From NCBI GenBank assembly GCA_025936015.1, contig JAICUE010000056.1, forward strand, positions 1-10,267: a stretch of DNA of 10,267 nt, given 5' to 3'. Shown piece after piece: positions 1-7,132 of this stretch. Position 1 is the stretch's first letter; the number at the start of each line of letters is the position of its first letter. Both the position numbers and the translations under genes were made by a program. This DNA comes from Gemmatimonadaceae bacterium (GTDB lineage: Bacteria; Gemmatimonadota; Gemmatimonadetes; Gemmatimonadales; Gemmatimonadaceae). The notes under the pieces are model-generated. The model worked only from the letters and a program-made list of their open reading frames with translations. It was not told the origin of the DNA and ran no database searches.

Positions 1-703
1 TCAGGTGTCGGCGCCCCGTTTCCAGCGGGATGATCGCTGTCGGCGAGTCGCCGCTCTGTGCCGATCCCGGCTTGCCGAGGACGCTCGCCGTGTAGTGATA
101 GACGCCGATGACCTCGAAGGGCTGGCCCTGCACGTCGACGTACTTTCCGATCGGCTCACTCTCACCAAGCAGTTCCTTTGTCGCCCGGTCGTTGAGGATG
201 ATCACCCGTGCGCCGGCCGCAGCTTCCTGCGCGGTGAAGCTGCGCCCGGGATAGATGTCGCCGCCGTCCACCTTGGTCCAATTCGGCGTGTAGGCATCGA
301 TCCCGACGCTCCGCAGCTCCTTGTCCTTGTACTTGACCCGCTCCTGCGTCGGCGAATGCGCCGCGACGGCCTCGATCGTTTCCAGCCGGCTCAGCGCGTC
401 GGCCTCGCGCACCGTCAGCGGCGGATTGCGTCGCCACGGGCACGTCTCATCGGTGCCGTCGCAGGCGTTCATCATCGAGATCGGCCGCTTGTAGACGTAG
501 AACGACGTCGGCCCGGCTGACTCCAGATCCTTGGCGACGCTCGCGTTGATCCCGTGCACGGCCGCCGACATCGCGACCACGACGAAGACACCGACCGCGA
601 CACCCATGATCGTCAGGCTGGCGCGGACCTTGTTCGCCCGCATCGCATCGAAGGCGATCCCGACACCCTCGACGAGATTACCGGCCAGATTTCCGAGTGC
701 CAT
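1..703 (-). CDS. FtsX/MacB-type ABC transporter permease 2 (partial, C-terminus beyond left edge)
   Basis: This is the last visible gene of the efflux operon. It reads without a stop from an ATG at 703 to the left edge (234 residues), so the C-terminal half with the last three membrane helices is missing. An N-terminal amphipathic stretch leads into one membrane segment at about residues 29-50 (LTIMGVAVGVFVVVAMSAAV), followed by a large extracytoplasmic region resembling the MacB periplasmic core domain: FTAQE at 156-160, then VIILNDRATKELLGE and a P-I-G-K turn near 185, as in other FtsX-like permeases. The start is supported by AGGAG at 714-710 with a 6-nt spacer; this site overlaps the stop of permease 1, and only 3 nt separate the genes, so translation is probably coupled. 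The extracytoplasmic part carries a Cys pair (C81 and C88, spacing CX6C) that could form a disulfide. It presumably pairs with permease 1 as a heterodimer. Confidence 0.9.
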   Translation of the reverse strand, partial: MALGNLAGNLVEGVGIAFDAMRANKVRASLTIMGVAVGVFVVVAMSAAVHGINASVAKDLESAGPTSFYVYKRPISMMNACDGTDETCPWRRNPPLTVREADALSRLETIEAVAAHSPTQERVKYKDKELRSVGIDAYTPNWTKVDGGDIYPGRSFTAQEAAAGARVIILNDRATKELLGESEPIGKYVDVQGQPFEVIGVYHYTASVLGKPGSAQSGDSPTAIIPLETGRRHL

Positions 704-706
704 GGT

Positions 707-1945
707 CTACTCCTGCCTCAGGGCGGCGATCGGGTCGAGCCGCGACGCGCGGCTGGCAGGATACACTCCCGCGATGATTCCGACCCCGGTGCCGATCGCC
801 GTGGCCATGATCACCGACCAGAGCGCAACGTGGGTCGGCAGCGGCGACAGCTTCGCGATCAGGAAGGCGATGACCGCGCCGAGCGCGATCCCGATCATCG
901 CTCCGAAGGTGCTGAGCGTCGCGGCTTCGATGAGGAACTGGCTGAGGATGTCGCGCCGCTTCGCGCCTAACGCCTTGCGGATGCCGATCTCCCGCGTCCG
1001 CTCGGCAACGGCGACGAGCATGATGTTCATGATCACCAGCCCGCCGACGATCAAGCCGATCGCCGGCAGCGCGGTGGCGGCGACGACGAGCATCTGCTTG
1101 ATCTTGGCGAGAAACGAAAGCGCGGAGGCCGAGGTCTCCATCGCGAAGTTGTCGGGCTGGCTCGGCCGCAGCTTGCGGTGTCCGCGCATTCCCTCGCGGA
1201 CCGACTCCATCGCGTCGTTCATCGCGAGGGCGGTCGGCGCCTGCACCATGATGCCGTCGATGTCGCCGCGCGGGTTCGTCAGGCGGTGCAGCGGCGACTT
1301 GTAGGGCGCGAGGGCGATCTTGTCGAGCGAGAGGCCGAAGAGCGTTCCCTGCTTGGCAAGTACTCCGACCACGGTATACGGGATACCTCCGATCTTCAGC
1401 TCCCGGCCGAGCGGGTCGAGATTCGGGAAGAAATAATCCGCGACTTCACTCCCGATCACCATCGATGTCGTGCCGAGCTGCAGCTCCTGCGACGTGAACG
1501 TGCGGCCGCTGGTCAGGTCGTACTTCTTGATCGTGAAGTAGTCCCCGTCGACAGCGTGCGCTTCGATCTGCCGCGGCCGCGCGAAAGGCGACGTCGCCCG
1601 GACATTGTCCTGGCTCTCGACGGCATACCGCGTCCCGTCGGGGAGGAGGCTTTTCACCAAGCCGAGATCCGAGTAGTAGATGCGCGGGCGGCGTTGATAC
1701 TCGCGCCACATCTCCTCGGTGGTGTTGCCGTCGAACCAGGGAAAACGGTGCAGCGTGAAGGTGTTCACGCCGAGCAACCGCCCAGCGAAATCCTCCTCCA
1801 TGTACTTGCTCATCCCTTCGACGATCGACACGACGGCAATGAGGAACATCACGCCGATCGTGACGCCAAGAAGGGTGAAAACGCTCTTGAGCTTCTGCGC
1901 CCAGATCTGCGCGAGCGCGAGACGGACGGCGTCGAATAGTGGCAC
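707..1945 (-). CDS. FtsX/MacB-type ABC transporter permease 1
   Basis: A complete 412-residue inner-membrane permease of the MacB/FtsX family. The layout is canonical: membrane helix 1 at about 21-44, a periplasmic core domain at about 45-285, then helices at about 287-313, 343-366 and 373-395. The family's coupling motif follows helix 2 (ERTREIGIRKALGAKRRD, 315-332) and would contact the ATPase. The C-terminus shows the usual YPASRASRLDPIAALR (395-410). It lacks a fused ATPase, unlike E. coli MacB (about 650 residues), because that is encoded separately just upstream. The start is a GTG at 1945; no ATG lies in frame between it and the end of the ATPase gene, and the residues before helix 1 match family length. 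No good Shine-Dalgarno is visible; a GAAG followed by a C6 run precedes the start. It lies 32 nt after the ATPase gene and 3 nt before permease 2. The Leu codon at 970-968 is a rare TTA lying in a GCCTAACG octamer. Confidence 0.95.
   Translation of the reverse strand: MPLFDAVRLALAQIWAQKLKSVFTLLGVTIGVMFLIAVVSIVEGMSKYMEEDFAGRLLGVNTFTLHRFPWFDGNTTEEMWREYQRRPRIYYSDLGLVKSLLPDGTRYAVESQDNVRATSPFARPRQIEAHAVDGDYFTIKKYDLTSGRTFTSQELQLGTTSMVIGSEVADYFFPNLDPLGRELKIGGIPYTVVGVLAKQGTLFGLSLDKIALAPYKSPLHRLTNPRGDIDGIMVQAPTALAMNDAMESVREGMRGHRKLRPSQPDNFAMETSASALSFLAKIKQMLVVAATALPAIGLIVGGLVIMNIMLVAVAERTREIGIRKALGAKRRDILSQFLIEAATLSTFGAMIGIALGAVIAFLIAKLSPLPTHVALWSVIMATAIGTGVGIIAGVYPASRASRLDPIAALRQE
710..714 (-). promoter_or_regulatory. 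Ribosome binding site of permease 2
   Basis: Read on the minus strand this is AGGAG, 6 nt before the ATG at 703. It abuts the TAG stop of permease 1 (709-707), so ribosomes finishing permease 1 would sit on it. It fixes the start of permease 2 and suggests coupled, roughly equimolar synthesis of the two permeases. Confidence 0.7.
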
Positions 1946-1977
1946 AGGCGGGGGGCTTCGCGGTGTGGTGGAGCGGC

Positions 1978-2765
<788 letters not shown>

Positions 2766-2769
<4 letters not shown>

Positions 2770-4061
2770 GCGCCCTTCGCCTCCGCTGGAGTCTTCGGCT
2801 TCTTGTCGTCCTGCGGCGCCTCGCGAACGAGCGCACCAGCGCGGAGATCACGAATTGCCTGGTAGGTCCCGGCGACGATGCGATCGCCCTCCTTCAGCCC
2901 GGAGATGACCTGGAAGTACTTGTCCCCTGCGATGCCGACCTTCACCGGGCGGAACTCGACCTTCATGTCCTTGCCGACCACGAACACGCCTTCGATGTCG
3001 CGCTTGCCGACTTCCTTCGTCGGACGCGCCTTGCCGAGACCGACCGCGGTGTCGCCCTTGTTCAGCGACTCGTCCTCACGCACGGTGAGCGCGATGATCG
3101 GGATGGACAGGACCTGCATTTCCTTGTCGGTCACGACCTTTGCCGTCGCGGAAAAGTCCGGCCGCGTTTCCGACGGCGGGTCGAGCAGCTTGATCGTGAC
3201 TTCGTAATCCACCGCCTGGTCGCCCTGCGAGGTCGCTGCGGCGGTCTTCACCGAGCTGTTGGAGATCTCGACGACGCGACCGGTGAACGTCGTGTCCGGA
3301 AAGGCATCGATCTGGATCTGCGCCGAATCGCCGACGCTGATACGCGCGACGTCGGTCTCATCGACCTTGACCTTCGTCTCGAGCACCGACATGTCGCTGA
3401 TCGTGAGCAGCGTGGCGGCGTCCTTGTTGAACGTGCCCGGCACCGCCGTCTCACCCTGCTCGACGTTGAGGCGCGTCACGCGTCCACTCATCGGCGCGAC
3501 GATGGTCGTCTTCTCGAGCGAGCTGCGAGCGTCGCGCAGTTGCGCGATCGCCTGATCGACCTGGTGCGCCGCCGCGTCGTAGAGCGCGGTGTTCACTTCC
3601 GCCTGCGTCTTCAGCTGCTCGAGCTGTTCGTCGGAGATGAGCGCCGCGTTGCTCTTCCTGATCTCGGCCGAGCGCTCGTAGTTCTTCTGCGCCTGGATCT
3701 GGCTCGCCTTCGCCTGCGCCTCGCCGGCGCGCGCTGATGCCAGCGACGCTTCGGCGCGCTGCACCGCGGCCTCGTATTGATTCGGCTCGATTTGCAGGAG
3801 GAACTGGCCCTTGCTCACCATGTCGCCCTCCTTCACGGCGAGCCTGACGATGCGGCCGCTGATGTCGGACGCGACGTCGACTTTCGTATGCGGGCTGACC
3901 TGGCCGCTGGCAGTCACCGAAGCGACCAGGTCGCGCTTGGCGACGGGCTCGATCCGGACCTCGACGCCCTTGTTGCCGTTCTTCATCGCGGTAAGGGCAA
4001 TCAGCGCGATGCCGAGCGCAGCGACGACGCCAACGATCGAGTACTTCACCTTTTTGCTCAT
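2766..4061 (-). CDS. HlyD/MacA-like periplasmic adaptor subunit (membrane fusion protein)
   Basis: A 431-residue adaptor that bridges the inner-membrane permeases and the TolC-like channel. The N-terminus is one uncleaved membrane anchor (about 8-26: IVGVVAALGIALIALTA) after a short KK-containing cytoplasmic tail. The domains run in the hairpin order expected for MacA: first half of the lipoyl/barrel-sandwich domain (about 60-95, with GRIVRLAVKEGDMVSKGQ), an Ala/Gln/Lys-rich coiled-coil hairpin (about 96-180), second lipoyl half (IVAPMSGRVTRLNVEQGE, 187-204), a beta-barrel domain (about 215-300, starting LLTISDMSVLETKVKVDETDV), and a membrane-proximal domain (about 305-410). The C-terminus is a Lys/Pro-rich polar tail. 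The start ATG is 17 nt after the channel gene's stop, with GAGG at 4072-4069. An anchored, non-lipidated adaptor beside a separate ATPase and FtsX permeases fits MacAB-like export, but antibiotic, peptide, lipid or siderophore cargo cannot be distinguished. Confidence 0.95.
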
Positions 4062-4068
4062 GTTGTTG

Positions 4069-4078
4069 CCTCGGGGGG
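4069..4078 (-). promoter_or_regulatory. C6 tract and ribosome binding site of the adaptor gene
   Basis: On the minus strand the TAA stop of the channel gene is followed directly by six C (4078-4073), then GAGG (4072-4069) and a 7-nt spacer to the ATG at 4061. GAGG is a plausible Shine-Dalgarno. The C-run is one of three near starts in this operon. Confidence 0.5.
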
Positions 4079-5551
4079 TTAGCGCAGCGGGCGCCCAACC
4101 GCACTCTCGAGCGCGGCGAAGGCCTTGTGGTAATCGTAGACGGCGTTGATGCGGTCGCTCTCGGCGCGCTCGTAGGTCGCGCGCGCTTGCGTCACGTCGA
4201 GGAAGGTCGCCGCGCCGACGCGATACCGCTCCTCGGTGAGCCGCAGCTCATCTCGCGCGCTGGCGGCGTTCTTCTCCTGCAGCGCGATGCTCTTGAGCGA
4301 CGTGTTCAAGGTGAGGTACGCACCGGTGACGTCAGCGTTGACCTGCAGTTCGCGGGCGCGAACCTGGCTGCGTGCATTGTTGCGGGCAGCCACCGCCTGC
4401 TCGACGTGCAACTCACGCTGGAAACCGTTGAAGATCGGCAGCGTGATCGCCGCGCGAATCGACCACGGACTCTTCGTGAAGTTGAACGGATACTGGTTGT
4501 TCGCGTTGCGGATCGCCGACTCGTCGGCCGCGGTGAACGACGAGTTGCACGGGTGCTGCGAGAGTCCCGCGCCGGACCGGGCGAAGTTGTCGGCGAGGCA
4601 GCTCTCGTAGCCTTGCGCCACGTTGGCGCGCGCATCGGCGACGAGGGCGTCTTCGTCGGTGAAGCGCTGGGTGTAACCGCCCCATCCGGTGCTGACCTGG
4701 AGCGACGGGGTGTACTCCGCCTCCGACTGCCTAACGGTGAGCGCCGAGGCCCGTTCCCGCGCCCGCAGCGCGGTGACCTGCGGATTCTGATCGTGCGCGA
4801 GCGAGAGCAGCTGGTCGAGCGAGAACGTCGGTGGGGTGACGGTGAACGCGCTCGTGAGCTCGACACCAGCCGGCTGGTCGACGCCCATCTGCTGGAAGAG
4901 CTTCAGCTTCTGGATCTCGATCTGGTTGCGCGCCTGGAGCGCCTGTACCTGCTGCGTCGCCAGATCCACTTCGGCGCGCTGGACGTCGAGCGATGTCGCC
5001 GATCCAACCGCGGCCCGCGCGCGCGCCAGCTCGACCTGCGCCTGGGCCGCCGCGACGAGAGTATCGGCAAGATCCGCCTTGGCCGACGCCTGCAGTACGG
5101 TGAGGTACTGCTGGGTCACGAGCGAGCGCAGCGACTCGGTCGAGCCGGTGATGTCCGCTTCGACCGCGTCGCGAGTCGCCGCGGCGACGCGCGGCGCGAT
5201 GACCGATCCCGCGTTCAGGTTGTAGCCCAGCGAGAGCGAATAGTTGGAGCCGATCGTGTTCGGGTTCGTCCCGAGCGTGACGCCGTTGTAGATCTGGCGT
5301 CCCCCCTCCTGATACTGGCCGCCGAACGACGCGTCCAAACTCGGCAGCAGTGCGCCGTACGCAGCGCGAGAGCTGGCGCGCGCGGTCCGTCTGCTTTCGA
5401 GAGTCTGCTGAAGATCAGGGTTGTTGTTCCGGGCGAGCCTCAACGCGTCTTCGAGCGAGAGCGCCGGGCCGGCGGCGGTGACCGAGTCGCGTGTCTGCGC
5501 CGCGAGCGGAGCGCTGGCAATGACAATCGCGAAGAGGAGAGCAGATCGCAT
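4079..5551 (-). CDS. TolC-family outer-membrane efflux channel protein
   Basis: First gene of the efflux operon, 490 residues, close to the usual size of TolC/OEP proteins. A signal peptide is clear (MRSALLFAIVIASAPLAAQT, probable cleavage after Ala18 or nearby). The mature part shows the internal duplication of the family: SLEDALRLARNNNPDLQ (32-48) is echoed by SLDQLLSLAHDQNPQVT (244-260), and ARARAAVGSATSLDVQRAEV (177-196) by EERYRVGAATFLDVTQARAT (440-459). These are the helical repeats that, in a trimer, build the channel through the outer membrane and periplasm. Residues about 300-350 form a Gly/Asn-rich, non-helical insertion with two cysteines (C318 and C335), probably a surface loop closed by a disulfide. 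The ATG at 5551 is preceded by AGGAA at 5565-5561. One GCCTAACG octamer lies inside (4729-4736). Being first behind the terminator region, it is the promoter-proximal gene of the operon. Confidence 0.96.
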   Translation of the reverse strand: MRSALLFAIVIASAPLAAQTRDSVTAAGPALSLEDALRLARNNNPDLQQTLESRRTARASSRAAYGALLPSLDASFGGQYQEGGRQIYNGVTLGTNPNTIGSNYSLSLGYNLNAGSVIAPRVAAATRDAVEADITGSTESLRSLVTQQYLTVLQASAKADLADTLVAAAQAQVELARARAAVGSATSLDVQRAEVDLATQQVQALQARNQIEIQKLKLFQQMGVDQPAGVELTSAFTVTPPTFSLDQLLSLAHDQNPQVTALRARERASALTVRQSEAEYTPSLQVSTGWGGYTQRFTDEDALVADARANVAQGYESCLADNFARSGAGLSQHPCNSSFTAADESAIRNANNQYPFNFTKSPWSIRAAITLPIFNGFQRELHVEQAVAARNNARSQVRARELQVNADVTGAYLTLNTSLKSIALQEKNAASARDELRLTEERYRVGAATFLDVTQARATYERAESDRINAVYDYHKAFAALESAVGRPLR

Positions 5552-5625
5552 CTGGGGGGGTTCCTGGCTGTGAGTACAGCGCGTGATACGGTGAAGCTGG
5601 TGAAGCGGTTTCAGCGAGCGACAGC
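5552..5625 (-). promoter_or_regulatory. Upstream region of the efflux operon (promoter inferred by position)
   Basis: This gap lies between the terminator of the preceding unit and the first efflux gene, so the operon promoter should be here. No convincing sigma-70 pair is visible; TATCAC on the minus strand (5588-5583) is a possible -10, but the hexamer 17 nt upstream (AAACCG) is a poor -35. The plus strand carries a 9-bp-period direct repeat, GGTGAAGCT then GGTGAAGCG (5590-5607), just upstream of that -10 candidate, which could be an operator. Promoter and operator are inference from position only. Confidence 0.3.
5554..5565 (-). promoter_or_regulatory. Ribosome binding site of the channel gene with C7 spacer
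   Basis: Read on the minus strand: AGGAA (5565-5561), then seven C (5560-5554), then AG and the ATG at 5551. The 9-nt spacing is normal, but seven of the nine spacer bases are one homopolymer, so any change in tract length would alter the Shine-Dalgarno to start distance. Confidence 0.5.
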
Positions 5626-5652
5626 AAAAACGCCCCGCACGGTGCGAGGCGT
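5626..5652 (-). terminator. Rho-independent terminator of the exported-protein gene
   Basis: On the minus strand a 10-bp stem (ACGCCTCGCA at 5652-5643, loop CCG, TGCGGGGCGT at 5639-5630) is followed by a U-run (5630-5626). One pair of the stem is T-G, the others are Watson-Crick. It begins 16 nt after the stop codon of the exported-protein gene. It should end transcription of the creatininase/exported-protein pair and keep it separate from the efflux operon, which is transcribed in the same direction. Confidence 0.85.
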
Positions 5653-5668
5653 CGCGTGATTGCCGGCC

Positions 5669-6352
5669 TCAGTGATCGGTCGGGAGAGCGTCGCGAACCG
5701 CGGTGAGTGCCAGCGCCGGCGCTTCGATGCGAAGCACCCGTCCGGCCGAGTCGGTCCAGAGCTCACGCTGGTTGAGCGAATCGCTCACGACATAGTGACG
5801 GGCGATGACGCGACTGCCGGCGATCTCGATCGGCTCGTCGCCCTTTGAAGTTACGTGAAGCTGGGCGAGCTCGTTGCGTCGGGGAAGCACCGCTGTGACC
5901 GCGTCCCGTCCTTGAAGTGTAAGAAAGTAGTACTCGTGGGCAAACGCATCGTCGAAGATGACCATGCCCGGGCGGAGGAAATACTCGCGGGCGGACTCGC
6001 CGGTCGGAGACTGCGATCGCGCGGCGAGCCGGTCGCGCGCGGCCTGGATCGTGATGCGCTCCCGCGGCTCGTTCGCCTCGCGACCATCGAGCTGGAAGTC
6101 GAGTGGCGCGCCGCTCGTATCGGTTCGCAGGACGGCGACGACACGCGTCGTTCCATTCACCGACGTTCCGGTTGCGACAAGCGCAGCGTTCGGCGAGGCG
6201 ACGCGGACGATGCGAAAGTCTTCGCGCCCGGTGCGCCCGGCGCGCGTCACGGTGAAGCTCCCTTCATCCACGATTGTTGTCTGCCCAGCCAACGCAGCGG
6301 GCGCAAACGCGCCGAGCGTGACGAGGAAAGCGGTCAGAAGTCGAGTTCGCAT
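5669..6352 (-). CDS. Exported protein of unknown function
   Basis: I do not recognise a characterised family. From the ATG at 6352 the product is 227 residues with a clear signal peptide (MRTRLLTAFLVTLGAFAPAALAGQT, cleavage probably after ALA), so it is periplasmic or exported; no lipobox cysteine and no further membrane helix are visible. The mature part alternates short hydrophobic and polar strands (GSFTVTRAG, FRIVRVA, VVAVLRTD, PLDFQLDG, REYFLRPGMVIFDD, EYYFLTL, RHYVVSD, RELWTDSAGRVLRIEAP), suggesting an all-beta fold of the lipocalin-like or LolA/DUF3108-like kind; this is inference from pattern only. A GTG at 6388 would add 12 residues and overlap the creatininase stop as GTGA. I prefer the ATG because it gives a standard signal peptide, although neither start has a good Shine-Dalgarno. 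It is co-directional with and immediately follows the creatininase gene, and ends at the strong terminator. Confidence 0.85.
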   Translation of the reverse strand: MRTRLLTAFLVTLGAFAPAALAGQTTIVDEGSFTVTRAGRTGREDFRIVRVASPNAALVATGTSVNGTTRVVAVLRTDTSGAPLDFQLDGREANEPRERITIQAARDRLAARSQSPTGESAREYFLRPGMVIFDDAFAHEYYFLTLQGRDAVTAVLPRRNELAQLHVTSKGDEPIEIAGSRVIARHYVVSDSLNQRELWTDSAGRVLRIEAPALALTAVRDALPTDH

Positions 6353-6384
6353 GCCGGGTGATACACGGCTCGGCGTTGCCGGGT

Positions 6385-7125
6385 TCACGAAACCGGAGCA
6401 GGGGCGAGGAAGACGCGCTCGCTGATGCGGCTGCGAATGCGCTCGTACAGCGCCTTCCCCTTCTCGGCGGTCGCGAGGGTCGGCCGGCCGATCGAACCGG
6501 CGCTCCCTTTCGGGACCTTGAGCCAGCCGCGCCGATAACGTCGCAGCTCATCGCGTGACATCATATAATCCTGTGCGAGCTCGAGGTGAACGAGCTGCGG
6601 AGCGAGGTAGAGCATGATCGACGTGTCGACCTCGTCCCCGTGCATCGGTTCCGTTTGTCCTTCCAGCAGGTCAGCGAAATCAATGTTGAAGATGTCGACG
6701 ACGCGCACGCGGGCCTCGGCGGTGATGACGGTGGCGAGCGCTTCCTGATGCGGATCGTGTTCGTGCGCAGTCAACAGGATGAACTCGCGCACCCCGCTCG
6801 CTTCCCAGGAGGCGAGCAGGTCGTTCAGCGCGCGATGCAGCGTCTTCTTGCGGAGCGAGCCGTTTCCGGCGAAGGCACGCTCGGTGTCGACATTCACGCC
6901 GTACTCGAAGGTCGGTGCGAGGAGAGCGCCGAACTCGATCGAGAGATCATCGGCGAGACGCTCGACGATCAGGGTGTCGCAGCCGAGCGGGAGGTGAGGC
7001 CCATGCTGCTCACAGGTTCCGACCGGCACGATGAGTCGCGGGTCGTCGGCGAGAACAGCGGCGACCTGGGACGGGATGAGCTCTTTGAGGCGGCGCGGCA
7101 CGCCGGCCGGGAGTGAGGACGCCAT
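6385..7125 (-). CDS. Creatininase-family metal-dependent amidohydrolase
   Basis: A 246-residue cytoplasmic enzyme of the creatininase family, which includes creatinine amidohydrolase, the mycofactocin peptidase MftE and FAPy deformylase ArfB. The metal-site signature is near the N-terminus: PVGTCEQHGPHLPLGCDT (34-51) with E39, H41 and D50 as expected ligands. SLRKKTLHRALNDLL (90-104) and the late HGDEVDTS (162-169, with E165) and GRPTLATAEKGKALYE (213-228) blocks also match. The central motif, usually NGHGGN or in creatininase itself NGHYEN, is here TAHEHDPH (119-126): the histidine ligand H121 is kept but its neighbours are changed. Length is normal for the family. No nearby mycofactocin or flavin genes are present, so the substrate is unknown; the downstream partner is an exported protein. 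The ATG at 7125 lacks a strong Shine-Dalgarno and sits head to head with the sensor gene. Confidence 0.9.
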   Translation of the reverse strand: MASSLPAGVPRRLKELIPSQVAAVLADDPRLIVPVGTCEQHGPHLPLGCDTLIVERLADDLSIEFGALLAPTFEYGVNVDTERAFAGNGSLRKKTLHRALNDLLASWEASGVREFILLTAHEHDPHQEALATVITAEARVRVVDIFNIDFADLLEGQTEPMHGDEVDTSIMLYLAPQLVHLELAQDYMMSRDELRRYRRGWLKVPKGSAGSIGRPTLATAEKGKALYERIRSRISERVFLAPAPVS

Positions 7126-7132
7126 CTCGGAC

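Noticed and set aside
1..3. TCA at the left edge, a TGA stop on the minus strand
   Set aside because: It is not in the frame of permease 2, whose last complete visible codon is 4-2, so the gene continues past the edge.
4127..5659. 510-codon plus-strand frame opposite the channel gene
   Set aside because: It is an antisense shadow rich in Arg, Val and Leu with no domain, and the minus strand encodes a clear TolC protein with signal peptide and internal repeats. It would also read through the terminator hairpin.
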